From Phyllobacterium sp. 628 (GTDB lineage Bacteria; Pseudomonadota; Alphaproteobacteria; Rhizobiales; Rhizobiaceae), in NCBI RefSeq assembly GCF_014189505.1, contig NZ_CP050301.1, positions 2,425,501 through 2,489,500 of the forward strand: DNA of 64,000 nt, read 5' to 3'. How positions within the stretch are numbered: the stretch's first letter is position 1; each line of letters starts with the position of its first letter. Position numbers and translations under genes: made by a program. The notes below the pieces were generated by a model that saw only the letters and a program-made list of their open reading frames with translations, did no database searches and was not told the DNA's origin. Below are positions 8,124 to 17,649 of this stretch, one piece after another.

Positions 8124-9386
8124 ATGAAAGCCAAGTCATTTATCGCTACCCTTTTGACCACGACGTTGCTGGCTTCGGGGGCATTTGCCGCCAATCTGGC
8201 AATTGTTTCCGGTGATACCGGCAATGGGCGCGAATTCCTGCGCAAGCAGCTTGATCAGTTTGAAAAGGAAACCGGCAATAAGGTTTCCATTGTGGCGATG
8301 CCCGCCAACAGTTCCGACAATTTCGGTCAGTACCGGCTTTGGCTGGCTGCCGGTAACAGCGATATCGACGTGTATCGCACCGATGTGATCTGGGCGCCGC
8401 AATTGGCCGACCAGTTTCTTGATTTGAAAGCCGCCGCGAAAGACGTAATCGATCAGCACATTCCATCGATCATCGAAAGCCAGACGGTGGACGGCAAGCT
8501 TGTAGCTCTGCCGATGTATACCGACGCGCCGGCACTGTATTATCGGAAGGACCTGCTTGAGAAGTACAAGAAGCCCGTGCCGAAAACCTGGGATGAGATG
8601 GCGGCAACCGCCAAGGAAATTCAGGATGGTGAACGCTCGGCCGGCAACAAGGGTATGTTCGGTTTCGTATTTCAGGCCAATGCCTATGAGGGCCTGACCT
8701 GCAATGCTCTGGAATGGGTAAAATCCTCGGGCGGCGGCCAGATTGTCGAAGCCGATGGCACGATTTCCATCAACAATCCCGAGGCAGCAGCAGCTGTCGA
8801 TCGTGCCAAAGGATGGATCGACACGATTTCGCCCAAGGGCGTGCTTGCCTATACGGAAGAAGAAGCACGTGGCGTCTGGCAGACCGGCAATTCGGTTTTC
8901 ATGCGCAACTGGCCTTACGCTTATGCTCTGGGCACAGCCGAAGGCAGCACAGTCAAAGGTAAGTTTGATGTAGCACCGCTGCCAAGCAGCAAGGAAGGTC
9001 AGAGCTCCGCAGCAACACTCGGCGGCTGGAATTTGGCCGTGTCAAAATATTCCAAGGCACCTGACGAAGCCATTAAACTCGCTTTGTTCCTCGGTTCGCC
9101 CGAACAGCAGAAGGCGCGCGCCATCTCGCAGGCCAGCATGCCGACAATCAAAGCCCTCTACGATGACAAGGATATCGCTGCTGCCCAACCGCTGATTCCA
9201 AACTGGAAGCAGGTGTTTGAAAGCGCCGTTCCGCGTCCGTCCGCACCAACGAAGGTTAAATACAACGAAGTGTCCAACATGTTCTGGAGCGCCGTCCACG
9301 ATACATTATCGGGTAATGGAACCGGCGCTGAAAACTTTGAGCTTCTGGAAGCCAAGCTGACGGAGCTTAAAGGAGACAGCTGGTAG
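8124..9386 (+). CDS. thuE: Trehalose/maltose-type ABC transporter substrate-binding protein
   Basis: Periplasmic binding protein of 420 residues that captures the sugar for ThuFGK. A signal peptide (MKAKSFIATLLTTTLLASGAFA) is followed by the family 1 extracellular solute-binding fold: LRKQLDQFEKETGNKVSIV, DVYRTDVIWAPQLADQF, LVALPMYTDAPALYYRKDLL, PKTWDEMAATAKEIQ, GWNLAVSKYSKAPDEA. GGGAGGAAATC precedes ATG 8124. It is the first gene of the operon behind the LacI-type operators. Trehalose, maltose and sucrose are substrates of the Sinorhizobium ThuE system; the exact ligand here is inferred. Confidence 0.9.
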   Translation: MKAKSFIATLLTTTLLASGAFAANLAIVSGDTGNGREFLRKQLDQFEKETGNKVSIVAMPANSSDNFGQYRLWLAAGNSDIDVYRTDVIWAPQLADQFLDLKAAAKDVIDQHIPSIIESQTVDGKLVALPMYTDAPALYYRKDLLEKYKKPVPKTWDEMAATAKEIQDGERSAGNKGMFGFVFQANAYEGLTCNALEWVKSSGGGQIVEADGTISINNPEAAAAVDRAKGWIDTISPKGVLAYTEEEARGVWQTGNSVFMRNWPYAYALGTAEGSTVKGKFDVAPLPSSKEGQSSAATLGGWNLAVSKYSKAPDEAIKLALFLGSPEQQKARAISQASMPTIKALYDDKDIAAAQPLIPNWKQVFESAVPRPSAPTKVKYNEVSNMFWSAVHDTLSGNGTGAENFELLEAKLTELKGDSW

Positions 9387-9500
9387 ACCTCTGCCGGCAG
9401 AAGGGCACGGTGCGGATGGTGTTCATCACCTCCCGAACTTCGTTCGCACCGTTTGCCTGACATTTTCGCTCAACCAGAACCAATACGGGCAGGAAACGAC

Positions 9501-10448
9501 ATGACGCATTCCACCGCACGTTCCGAACTTCTCAAGCAGCGCGTCCGGTCGGCGCAGCTGTTTCTCATCCCGATGATTGTCGCGCTGGCTGTTGTGGCCG
9601 GCTGGCCATTGCTTCGCACCATTTACTTCTCCTTCACCGATGCCTCGCTCACCAATATGGGCGCGGCGAAATGGGTAGGTTTCAAAAACTACCTGTCGTG
9701 GATCCAGCTGAAAAGCGGCCGCACCATCTATTCCGGCTTGCTGGTCGATCCAACGTGGTGGAACGCCGTCTGGAATACGGTGCGTTTCAGCATCATTTCC
9801 GTGGCCCTTGAAGCCTTTCTGGGCATGATCGTCGCGCTTGTACTCAATGCCGAATTTAAGGGCAGGGGCATTGTCCGTGCCGCCATCCTTATCCCATGGG
9901 CGATCCCGACGATTGTGTCTGCGCGCCTTTGGGGCTGGATGCTCAACGATCAGTTCGGCATTCTCAACGATCTGTTCCTGCGTCTCGGTTTCATCAGCCA
10001 GCCCATCGCCTGGACTGCCAGTGCCGACACGGCCATGACAGCGGTGCTGATCGTGGATGTCTGGAAGACCACACCATTTATGGCGCTGCTTATTCTGGCC
10101 GGGCTGCAGATGGTTCCAAAAGACATTTACGAAGCGGCGCATATCGACGGCGTCCACCCGGTCCGCCAGTTCTTCCGCATTACTTTGCCGCTGATCAAAC
10201 CGGCACTGATGGTAGCGATCATCTTCCGCCTGCTCGATGCCATGCGCATTTTTGATCTGATCTATGTTTTGACGCCTAACAGCTCGCAGACAAAGACGAT
10301 GTCGGTGCTGGCACGTGAAAATCTCATCGAGTTCGACAAGTTTGCCTATGGCTCGGCGCAATCGACCCTGTTGTTCCTGCTGATTGCTTTGATGACTGTG
10401 CTGGCAATCTGGCTCGGCCGCGTCCGTCTGGATGGAGGAGACCGCTGA
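9501..10448 (+). CDS. thuF: Sugar ABC transporter permease (MalF type)
   Basis: Inner-membrane permease of 315 residues with about six membrane segments, beginning with LFLIPMIVALAVVAGWPLL. The cytoplasmic EAA loop that contacts the ATPase is clear near residues 210-235 (DIYEAAHIDGVHPVRQFFRI, TLPLIKPAL). GGCAGGAAACGAC places the start at 9501; a frame open from 9453 would add 16 non-conserved residues. The TGA overlaps the ATG of thuG by one base. With ThuG it forms the translocation channel. Confidence 0.92.
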   Translation: MTHSTARSELLKQRVRSAQLFLIPMIVALAVVAGWPLLRTIYFSFTDASLTNMGAAKWVGFKNYLSWIQLKSGRTIYSGLLVDPTWWNAVWNTVRFSIISVALEAFLGMIVALVLNAEFKGRGIVRAAILIPWAIPTIVSARLWGWMLNDQFGILNDLFLRLGFISQPIAWTASADTAMTAVLIVDVWKTTPFMALLILAGLQMVPKDIYEAAHIDGVHPVRQFFRITLPLIKPALMVAIIFRLLDAMRIFDLIYVLTPNSSQTKTMSVLARENLIEFDKFAYGSAQSTLLFLLIALMTVLAIWLGRVRLDGGDR

Positions 10449-11278
10449 TGTTGTGGAAACTCACCAAAGGCACCGCCTTTTATGCACTCGTGGTTCTGAT
10501 TGTCGTTCTGGCGGTCTTTCCGTTCTATTACGCCATCATCACCAGCTTCAAAACCGGCAGTGCACTTTTCACCGTCGAGTATTTTCCGACATCCTTCTCT
10601 TTCGAGAATTATGTGTCGGTCATCAAGGCAGGCAGTTTCAGCCGCAATCTGCTCAATTCACTGATTGTTTCGACGTTGGTGGTTCTGCTGGCGCTGCTGA
10701 TTGCCGTCACCGCATCCTTTGCGTTGGCCCGTGTCCGGTTTCGCGGCCGTTCGCTGCTGCTGCTGACAATCCTGTCCGTTTCCATGTTCCCGCAGATTGC
10801 GGTGCTGGCGGGCCTGTTCGAAGTCGTTCGCTTCCTCGGTGTTTACAACACCCTGTGGAGCCTGGTCTTCTCCTATACGATTTTCACGCTGCCGTTCACC
10901 GTCTGGGTGCTCACCACCTTCATGCGTGATCTGCCGATTGAAATCGAAGAGGCAGCGATCGTCGATGGCGCATCGCCATGGGTGATCATCACCAAGGTTT
11001 TCCTGCCACTGATGTGGCCGGCCATGGTGACAACAGGGCTGCTTGCTTTCATCGCGGCATGGAACGAATTCCTCTTTGCCCTGACCTTTACCTCATCGAC
11101 AGAGGTGCGCACGGTGCCTGTCACCATAGCACTTCTCTCTGGGGCCAGTTCACATGAAATCCCGTGGGGCACGATCATGGCTGCATCCGTCATTGTGACG
11201 GTGCCGCTCGTTGTTCTCGTCCTGATTTTCCAACGCAAAATCATTTCCGGCCTCACTGCCGGCGGCGTCAAGGGGTAA
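10448..11278 (+). CDS. thuG: Sugar ABC transporter permease (MalG type)
   Basis: Second inner-membrane permease, 276 residues, six predicted membrane segments. The EAA motif lies near residues 170-195 (IEIEEAAIVDGASPWVIITK, VFLPLMWPAM). MalG-like permeases are the shorter partner, lacking the long first periplasmic loop, and that fits. It starts within the stop of thuF (TGATG) and is followed after five bases by thuK, so the subunits are probably made in fixed proportion. Confidence 0.92.
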   Translation: MLWKLTKGTAFYALVVLIVVLAVFPFYYAIITSFKTGSALFTVEYFPTSFSFENYVSVIKAGSFSRNLLNSLIVSTLVVLLALLIAVTASFALARVRFRGRSLLLLTILSVSMFPQIAVLAGLFEVVRFLGVYNTLWSLVFSYTIFTLPFTVWVLTTFMRDLPIEIEEAAIVDGASPWVIITKVFLPLMWPAMVTTGLLAFIAAWNEFLFALTFTSSTEVRTVPVTIALLSGASSHEIPWGTIMAASVIVTVPLVVLVLIFQRKIISGLTAGGVKG

Positions 11279-11283
11279 CTCAA

Positions 11284-12294
11284 ATGACAGCTATTCATCT
11301 CAATAATGTTCGCAAGTCGTTCGGTACATTCGATGTGATCAAGGGTGTTGACCTTGAAATCCAGCCCAGTGAATTCATGGTATTCGTTGGCCCGTCAGGC
11401 TGCGGCAAGTCCACGCTGCTGCGTCTGATTGCCGGGCTGGAAGATATCACGGACGGCACGCTCGCCTTTGACGAAAAGGTGGTCAACAGCTTGACGCCGT
11501 CGCAGCGCGGCATCGCCATGGTGTTCCAGTCCTATGCGCTCTATCCGCATATGACCGTCTTCGACAACATGGCTTTTGGCCTGAAGCTCGCCAAGGGTGG
11601 CACGGACGAGATCAAGCGGCGGGTGAATGAGGCAGCGGAAATGCTGCAGATCACCGCCTATCTCGACCGTCTGCCAAAGCAGCTCTCGGGCGGTCAGCGT
11701 CAGCGCGTGGCCATTGGCCGGGCGATTGTGCGCGATCCGAAAGTGTTCCTGTTCGATGAGCCGCTGTCCAATCTGGATGCGGCTTTGCGCGTACAGACAC
11801 GGCTCGAAATCGCCAAACTCCACGCCAAGATGCACGAAACCACGATGATCTATGTCACCCACGATCAGGTGGAAGCGATGACGCTGGCGGACCGGATCTG
11901 CGTGCTGCGCGACGGCATTGTCGAGCAGGTGGGCACGCCGCTCGAGCTGTATGAAAAGCCGCAATCGATTTTTGTTGCGGGCTTTATCGGTTCACCGAAG
12001 ATGAATTTCCTCACGGAGAAACACGCTGAAACCTACCGGGCGCATACGCTTGGCGTGCGGCCGGAACACCTCGAGGTCAAGGACAAGGGCGGTGCCTGGA
12101 ACGGCAAGCTGATCCTGTCCGAAAATCTCGGTTCGGAAACCTATCTCTACATCGATATTGGCGCGAAGGACCCGCTTGTCGTCAGGCAGGATGGAACTGC
12201 AAGCCAGCAGCCCGGCGAGCTGCTCCACATTTCGCCGATCAACGACAATGTCCACCGCTTTGATCAGTCAGGCAGGCCGGCAGCGTCAAACTGA
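11284..12294 (+). CDS. thuK: Sugar ABC transporter ATP-binding protein (MalK type)
   Basis: ATPase of 336 residues that powers ThuFG. It shows Walker A GPSGCGKST (near residue 38), Q-loop VFQSYALYPHMTV, signature LSGGQRQRV, Walker B VFLFDEPLSNLD and switch histidine IYVTHDQVEAMTL. The rest of the C-terminus is the OB/TOBE substrate-regulation domain (HTLGVRPEHLEVKDKGGAW). It is slightly shorter than MalK/UgpC proteins of about 350-370 residues, with a compact TOBE part. ATG 11284 follows thuG by five bases; the frame is open from 11164 but that extension is thuG in another frame. Confidence 0.93.
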   Translation: MTAIHLNNVRKSFGTFDVIKGVDLEIQPSEFMVFVGPSGCGKSTLLRLIAGLEDITDGTLAFDEKVVNSLTPSQRGIAMVFQSYALYPHMTVFDNMAFGLKLAKGGTDEIKRRVNEAAEMLQITAYLDRLPKQLSGGQRQRVAIGRAIVRDPKVFLFDEPLSNLDAALRVQTRLEIAKLHAKMHETTMIYVTHDQVEAMTLADRICVLRDGIVEQVGTPLELYEKPQSIFVAGFIGSPKMNFLTEKHAETYRAHTLGVRPEHLEVKDKGGAWNGKLILSENLGSETYLYIDIGAKDPLVVRQDGTASQQPGELLHISPINDNVHRFDQSGRPAASN

Positions 12295-12347
12295 AAGCAG
12301 AAATTAAGCATCCTCCCGACGCTTAAGGAATGAATAGGAAGACGAAA

Positions 12348-13130
12348 ATGACTATCCGTACGCTCGTCTGGGGCGAAAATGTTCATGAGAAGATGAACAA
12401 GACCGTCGCAGAGATTTATCCTGAAGGCATGCACAACCAGATTGCCAAGCTTCTCGAATCCGACGGCAATATTTCCGTCAAGACCACCACCTTGCAGGAA
12501 TCCGAACACGGTCTCACTGACAAGGTGCTGGATGAGACGGATGTTTTGATCTGGTGGGGCCATCGCGCGCATGGCGATGTGGCCGATGAAGTGGTGGAAC
12601 GCGTGGCGAAACGCGTCTGGGAAGGCATGGGTATCATCATCCTGCACTCCGGCCATTTCTCCAAAATCTTCAAGCGCCTGATGGGTTCACCCTGTGCGCT
12701 GCATTGGCGCGAAGCCGGCGAACGTGAGCGGCTCTGGGTGGTCAATCCCGGCCATCCCATCGCCAAGGGTCTGCCGCGCTATTTCGAGCTTGAGAACGAG
12801 GAAATGTACGGCGAGCCGTTTTCCGTGCCGGAACCGCTCGAAACCGTGTTCGTATCGTGGTTTCAGGGCGGCGAAGTGTTTCGTTCCGGTCTGACCTACC
12901 GCAAGGGCGCGGGCAATGTGTTCTATTTCCGGCCCGGCCATGAAACCTATCCGACCTATCACGACGAGATGGTTGGCCTTGTGCTGCGCAACGCGGTGAA
13001 CTGGGCTTATAATGTCAATCGCTATCCCGAGCTCAACACAGCGCCGAATACGCCGGTGGAAAAATCGATTGAGCCGATCACAGCGCGCGGTGGCAGCTTG
13101 CACGAATCCGGCGAAGAAGGCTTCCGCTGA
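12348..13130 (+). CDS. thuA: ThuA-domain sugar catabolism protein
   Basis: A 260-residue cytoplasmic protein of the ThuA (trehalose utilization) family, which has a glutamine-amidotransferase-like fold. Recognisable blocks are [60 protein letters not shown] and [16 protein letters not shown]. ThuA and ThuB of Sinorhizobium are needed for disaccharide catabolism through 3-keto sugars. AGGAAG before ATG 12348 supports this start rather than the in-frame ATG at 12330. It lies between the transporter and thuB. Confidence 0.93.
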   Translation: MTIRTLVWGENVHEKMNKTVAEIYPEGMHNQIAKLLESDGNISVKTTTLQESEHGLTDKVLDETDVLIWWGHRAHGDVADEVVERVAKRVWEGMGIIILHSGHFSKIFKRLMGSPCALHWREAGERERLWVVNPGHPIAKGLPRYFELENEEMYGEPFSVPEPLETVFVSWFQGGEVFRSGLTYRKGAGNVFYFRPGHETYPTYHDEMVGLVLRNAVNWAYNVNRYPELNTAPNTPVEKSIEPITARGGSLHESGEEGFR

Positions 13131-13238
13131 GTTAGTTCCAGAACAAAGCGGCGGCTTGATTGCCGCCCGGACTAACAACTATCGTAATCCCGGCGCACCC
13201 TCACGAGTGCGCAGCATATTTTTTGAAGGACTGGACCG

Positions 13239-14288
13239 ATGCGTCTTTTGATCTTGGGTACCGGCAGTATGGCCAATTCCCACGCCAGGAATTTCTCGGA
13301 AATTGAAGGCGTAACTCTGGCTGGCGCAGTTGATGTCGATCCCGGACGGGCTGAAGCATTTCGTGCACAATACAACATCGAACGTGCGTTCACCTCTCTT
13401 GAGGATGCGCTGGCATGGGGCGAGTTCGATTCCGTCGCCAATGTGACGCCCGACAGCATTCACCACACCACCACGCTGCAATGTATCGCGGCTGGCAAAC
13501 ACGTATTCTGCGAAAAGCCGCTTGCAGCCAATTACGAAGACGCTACCGAAATGGCGGATAAAATCGAGGCAGGCAATCTGGTTGGCATGGTCAATCTGAC
13601 CTACCGCAACGTGGCGCAATTGCAGGCGGCACGCAAACTGGTAACGAGCGGCCAGATCGGCAAGGTCAAGCACGTCGAGGCTTCCTACTTGCAAAGCTGG
13701 CTCGTCTCCAAAATGTGGGGTGACTGGCAAACGGAAAGCCGCTGGCTCTGGCGTCTGTCGAAGAAGCACGGCTCTAATGGCACGCTCGGTGATGTCGGCG
13801 TGCATATCCTTGATTTTGTCGTCTATGGCACCGATACCGAAATCGACGAGGTGTTTTGCCGGCTCAAGGCTTTTGACAAGGCGCCGGACAATCGCATTGG
13901 CGAGTATGAACTCGACGCCAATGACAGTTTCACTATGACGGTGAGCTTTACCAATGGCGCGCTTGGTGTGGTGCATTCAAGCCGCTGGGCCACAGGGCAC
14001 GTCAACGAGCTGCGCCTGCGCGTTTATGGCGACAAGGGTGCTTTTGAAGTCGTACACCGCCATGACGGCTCAAAACTGTCGGTTTGCCTTGGTGAAGATG
14101 TCGAGAATGCAATCTGGAAAGAGGTCGAGGTTGAGCCGGTGGCAACCAATTATCAGCGCTTTGTTGAAGCCGTGAAGCAGGGCAAGACGCTGGAACCATC
14201 CTTCCGCCACGCGGCTAGGTTGCAAAAGGCGATCGATCTTGCCAATGTAACGGAAAGCGACCGCCGGGAACATCGCCTCGGCGTTTGA
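13239..14288 (+). CDS. thuB: ThuB-like Gfo/Idh/MocA-family sugar dehydrogenase
   Basis: NAD(P)-dependent oxidoreductase of 349 residues. The N-terminal Rossmann fold starts LILGTGSMANSHARNF. The family EKP motif is present (GKHVFCEKPLA, near residues 87-97). The C-terminal alpha/beta domain carries the lysine/histidine surroundings of the sugar site (GDVGVHILDFVVYG; GVVHSSRWATGH). In rhizobia ThuB oxidises trehalose and related disaccharides at C3. AAGGA precedes ATG 13239. It is the last gene of the thu operon and is followed by a long hairpin. Confidence 0.9.
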   Translation: MRLLILGTGSMANSHARNFSEIEGVTLAGAVDVDPGRAEAFRAQYNIERAFTSLEDALAWGEFDSVANVTPDSIHHTTTLQCIAAGKHVFCEKPLAANYEDATEMADKIEAGNLVGMVNLTYRNVAQLQAARKLVTSGQIGKVKHVEASYLQSWLVSKMWGDWQTESRWLWRLSKKHGSNGTLGDVGVHILDFVVYGTDTEIDEVFCRLKAFDKAPDNRIGEYELDANDSFTMTVSFTNGALGVVHSSRWATGHVNELRLRVYGDKGAFEVVHRHDGSKLSVCLGEDVENAIWKEVEVEPVATNYQRFVEAVKQGKTLEPSFRHAARLQKAIDLANVTESDRREHRLGV

Positions 14289-14332
14289 CAGACTATCGGT
14301 GTTGCCTTGGGTTGCTCTCAGGCAGCACCCTT

Positions 14333-14366
14333 CGGACAGGCCATGTGAAGAGACATGGCCTGTCCG
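14333..14366. terminator. 14-bp perfect hairpin between convergent thuB and the MFS gene
   Basis: CGGACAGGCCATGT pairs perfectly with ACATGGCCTGTCCG across a six-base loop. It sits between the stops of two convergent genes, where a bidirectional terminator is expected. Neither strand has a T run after the stem, so it may act as a 3'-end stabiliser or need Rho. Confidence 0.5.
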
Positions 14367-14439
14367 GTTGCAACGTTCCCATCCTGTCCATCAAAACCTG
14401 AAATACACATCTGAAACCGGTGACTTTCGATCGTTAAGA

Positions 14440-15633
14440 TCAGATGGCGGCAGCGGTTTTTACTTTGGGAATATGAAGGCTGAGCACCAGCGGTACGGTA
14501 ATTGCGTAGATAGCGACCACGGACAGCCAGATTGCGCCCGGCCATTGCTTCTGCACAACGAAGTAAAAGCTGGAAAAGCCAAGCGGCGCTATAATCGACG
14601 CGAGACTGATGGCTGAGGCCAGCACGCCTTGAAACTGACCCTGGCTGTCGTCGTCGACCATGCGGGTTGCCAGTGATTGAAGCGATGGCACGCCAATACC
14701 GCCAAGAACGAACACTGGCATGATAGCAAAGACCACCCAGGGTTGTGTCGTGAAGGCCATGACGATCAATGCCACGCTTGTGCCGGCAAGACCGGTGAGG
14801 ATCGTTGCACGCTCACCGAGCAGCTTCACGGCAGGTCCCGGCAGGAACGCCTGCGCAAGCGCTTGGCACGCGCCATAGGTTCCGAGCGAGAGGCCGATCC
14901 ACAGTCCGTTCCATCCGAACACGTCGTAACCCCACAATGCCCAGCAGATGCCGTAAACTTCGCCGACACCGCTGAAAATGAAGAACACGATGATGACCGG
15001 CAGCAGACGCTGCACTGAGAACATCCAGCGGAACGGGCGGAGCGGATTGAGCGCCATAAAGTCGATCTTCTCACGGCTGGGTGTGCGCGACTCCGGCAGG
15101 ACGAACAAGGCCAGCAGCAGATTGCCGGCATTAAGAACCGCCGCAGCAATGAATGGCAGTCGCAGCCAGTAATCGCCAAGTATGCCGCCAAGAACCGGCC
15201 CGATGATGAAGCCGACGCCAAACATCGCGTTGAACAACCCAAAACGGCGTGCCCGGGTGTCTTCAGCCGAGATATCGGTGAGGTAGGCCGTAGCAACGGA
15301 CATGTTGGCACTGGTCAAACCGGCGATCGCGCGGCCGATCAGCAGCATCCAGAGCTGCGGTGCAAATGCCATGATCAAATAATTGACGGCGGCACCGCCG
15401 AGCGAGATCAGGAGCACGGGTCGGCGGCCGAGCCGGTCGCTGAGTGCGCCAAGTATTGGGGCAAAAATGAACTGCATCACCGCGTAGAGCGCGGTCATGA
15501 TGCCGATATAGGCTGCCACGTTGCCGGTATGCGTCACGTCCTCGATCAGTCGTGGCAGAATGGGGAAGATAAGCCCGATACCGACGGCGTCGAGGCTTAT
15601 GGTTGCAAAAATGACGATGAGAGCTTTGTTCAT
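14440..15633 (-). CDS. TetA-like major facilitator drug efflux pump
   Basis: A 397-residue MFS transporter with 12 predicted membrane segments, resembling TetA-type drug:proton antiporters. The N-terminal half has SLDAVGIGLIFPILPRLIED and the loop 2-3 signature GALSDRLGRRPVLL. Motif C is present as GFIIGPVLGGILG. The second half starts after a hydrophilic linker near residue 195 (PESRTPSREKI). It is divergent from a TetR regulator with repeated sites between them, the usual arrangement for inducible efflux. Whether tetracycline is a substrate cannot be told from sequence. Confidence 0.85.
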   Translation of the reverse strand: MNKALIVIFATISLDAVGIGLIFPILPRLIEDVTHTGNVAAYIGIMTALYAVMQFIFAPILGALSDRLGRRPVLLISLGGAAVNYLIMAFAPQLWMLLIGRAIAGLTSANMSVATAYLTDISAEDTRARRFGLFNAMFGVGFIIGPVLGGILGDYWLRLPFIAAAVLNAGNLLLALFVLPESRTPSREKIDFMALNPLRPFRWMFSVQRLLPVIIVFFIFSGVGEVYGICWALWGYDVFGWNGLWIGLSLGTYGACQALAQAFLPGPAVKLLGERATILTGLAGTSVALIVMAFTTQPWVVFAIMPVFVLGGIGVPSLQSLATRMVDDDSQGQFQGVLASAISLASIIAPLGFSSFYFVVQKQWPGAIWLSVVAIYAITVPLVLSLHIPKVKTAAAI

Positions 15634-15640
15634 GATGGCT

Positions 15641-15732
15641 ATTTATGTACCTAGTGTTAATGTATACTCAGTACATAAATGTACCTGCTGAACTCATATG
15701 TCAACCAAAATGTGTACTCAGTATAAAAATGT
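15641..15732. promoter_or_regulatory. Repeated operator-like sites between the MFS pump and TetR
   Basis: Two near-identical 22-bp repeats lie 50 bp apart. They start at 15661 (TGTATACTCAGTACATAA) and 15711 (TGTGTACTCAGTATAAAA), and each is centred on the palindrome TACTCAGTA. A weaker match (ATGTACCTAGTGTT) starts at 15644. The spacing and position in the divergent promoter region suggest binding sites for the adjacent TetR protein. Confidence 0.6.
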
Positions 15733-15746
15733 GCTATCAGGACGTC

Positions 15747-16400
15747 ATGACCCCATCTTCCGACTCAATCCCATCTGACCGCCGATCCCGTAAACGACTC
15801 GCCACGCGACGCGCTATCTCGCAGGTTGCTGACCGCCTTTTTCGGGAGCGGGGCTTCGAAAATGTGACGGTGGACGAGATCGCGGCAGCAGCTGACGTTG
15901 GCCGGATGACAGTGTTCAATCATTTTCCCCGCAAGGAGGACATGTTCTTTGATCGCGATGAGGAAGCGCGTGACACCTTGCGCGAAGCCTTGCGGCAGCG
16001 CGATGATCATGTCGCGCCGATTGAGGCACTGCGCCTGCTTGCCTATCAGTTGGTGGCGGAACAGCGCCCCTATGTCGAGTTTTCGACCAGAAGCCAAGAT
16101 TTCATAGTGACGATTCAAAGCAGTGAAACCCTCAAGGCGCGAGCGAGGGCCATACGCGACGAACTCGTGCAAGTCGTTACGGTGGGGCTATCCGAATCCG
16201 CCGGGCGGGGATCTGCCGATCCCGACGCTCATCTGGTGGCGGGTTTGCTTCTGGCAATGTGGAGCGTGGCCTTTATCGAAGGACACCGCGCGTTTCGGCA
16301 GGGGAGCAATACAGAGCAAGCGGAAGCCATCTTTCTCGCTCTTATTGATAAGGGAACAATCGGCTTGAAAGCTGCAATGGCGGGCACGTCTTACGCCTGA
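15747..16400 (+). CDS. TetR-family transcriptional regulator
   Basis: A 217-residue regulator. Residues 15-62 form the TetR DNA-binding domain (RKRLATRRAISQVADRLFRE, GFENVTVDEIAAAADVGRMT, VFNHFPRKEDMF). The remaining helices form the ligand and dimer domain. TCAGGACGTC before ATG 15747 supports this start; the frame is open from 15645 but that part contains the operator repeats. It probably represses the divergent efflux pump until a drug binds. Its 3' end is convergent with moeA and just short of that gene's expected stop. Confidence 0.85.
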   Translation: MTPSSDSIPSDRRSRKRLATRRAISQVADRLFRERGFENVTVDEIAAAADVGRMTVFNHFPRKEDMFFDRDEEARDTLREALRQRDDHVAPIEALRLLAYQLVAEQRPYVEFSTRSQDFIVTIQSSETLKARARAIRDELVQVVTVGLSESAGRGSADPDAHLVAGLLLAMWSVAFIEGHRAFRQGSNTEQAEAIFLALIDKGTIGLKAAMAGTSYA

Positions 16401-16433
16401 TCGACCAACTCCGGATGGCGGTGATATTTGCGG

Positions 16434-17649
16434 TCAGCGCAGCATCAGTATGGTGCAGGGCGCGCCAGCGGGCAGCGATGGCGCATGCGGCTCGCGTATG
16501 ATCAGTCCATTGGCGTCGGCAAGAAATTTCAGCATGGACGAGATCCTGCAGTTCAAACGGCGTTGCCGTCAGTGTGCCGTCGGCGCCGGTGGTGATGCGT
16601 GCCCGGACGTAATCCTGCCTCTGGTCATTGGTGTTCATATCGGCACCAAGCACAGCAGCGCGCAAATCCGGTGCATGGGGCAAGCCGGTAAAAGCGCGGA
16701 TCAGCGGTGTCAGGAAAATATGGGCGCAGATCAGACTGGATACGGGATTACCCGGCAGGCCAAGAATGCGCATGCCTTGCAGATGCCCGAACATCAGCGG
16801 TTTGCCGGGGCGCAGTGCGATCTTCCAGAAGTCCAGTTCCATGCCGCGTGCGGCGAGGGCGGGCTGTACCAGATCGTGATCTCCGACGGAGGCACCGCCA
16901 AGCGTCACAAGAATATCGGCCTTGGCAGCGATGGCGCGGTCCAGCGCTGCGCTCAGGGCTTCCAGACTGTCCTCGGCAATGCCAAGATCGATAGCTGTAC
17001 CACCGGAATTGCGGACAATCTCGGCAAGGCCGTAGCTGTTGGAAGCAATGATCTGGTCCGGCCGGTAGGGCTCACCCGGACTGACAAGTTCGTCCCCGGT
17101 CGCAAGAATGGCTACACGCGGGCGGCGGATAACCGATAGCTGCGGATGATCGGCCGAGGCGGCGAGGGCGACTGCGGATGAATCAAGCTGGCGGCCCGCA
17201 TCGAGCAACACATCGCCCTTGTTGAAATCGAGACCGGCTTTGCGGATATTGCGGCCTAAAGTGATCGTTTCGACAATCTCGATCTCAGTGCCGTGTGCAA
17301 CAGTATTTTCCTGAATGACCACACTGTCGGCACCTTCCGGCACCGGTGCGCCAGTAAAGATACGGATTGCTTCACCTGCCTGAAGCTGGCCGTGAAAGGC
17401 ATGGCCTGCAGCGGATTGTCCAACAAGTTTCAGACGGACGGGAACAGCGGTGACATCGGCAGCACGCACCGCATAACCATCCATGGCCGAGGCGGCAAAT
17501 GGCGGCTGCTGGCGCTTGGCCTGCATATCGGCTGCCAGAACACGTCCGCCCGCTTCATTCAGGGGAACAGTTTCTGCTTCCAGCAATTCGACATTGGCAA
17601 GAATACGCCTCAGCGCTTCGGCAACGGGGAGCAGGCCTGCCATGTTCAT
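16434..17649 (-). CDS. moeA: Molybdopterin molybdenumtransferase MoeA, frameshifted near the C-terminus
   Basis: MoeA inserts molybdate into adenylated molybdopterin, the last step of molybdenum cofactor synthesis. Clear family sequence includes [63 protein letters not shown] and [10 protein letters not shown]...GLPGNPVSS. After FELQD the frame is lost at about 16541-16546. Removing one base there restores [13 protein letters not shown] and [16 protein letters not shown] up to a TGA at 16434, the normal MoeA C-terminus. As written, the frame continues to 16342 with unrelated residues. The start ATG overlaps the moaC stop (ATGA). The frameshift sequence is shared with two other genes in the window. 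Confidence 0.87.

Noticed and set aside
9426..10361. A 311-codon open frame antisense to thuF
   Set aside because: It is His/Arg/Asp-rich shadow sequence opposite a clear MalF-type permease.
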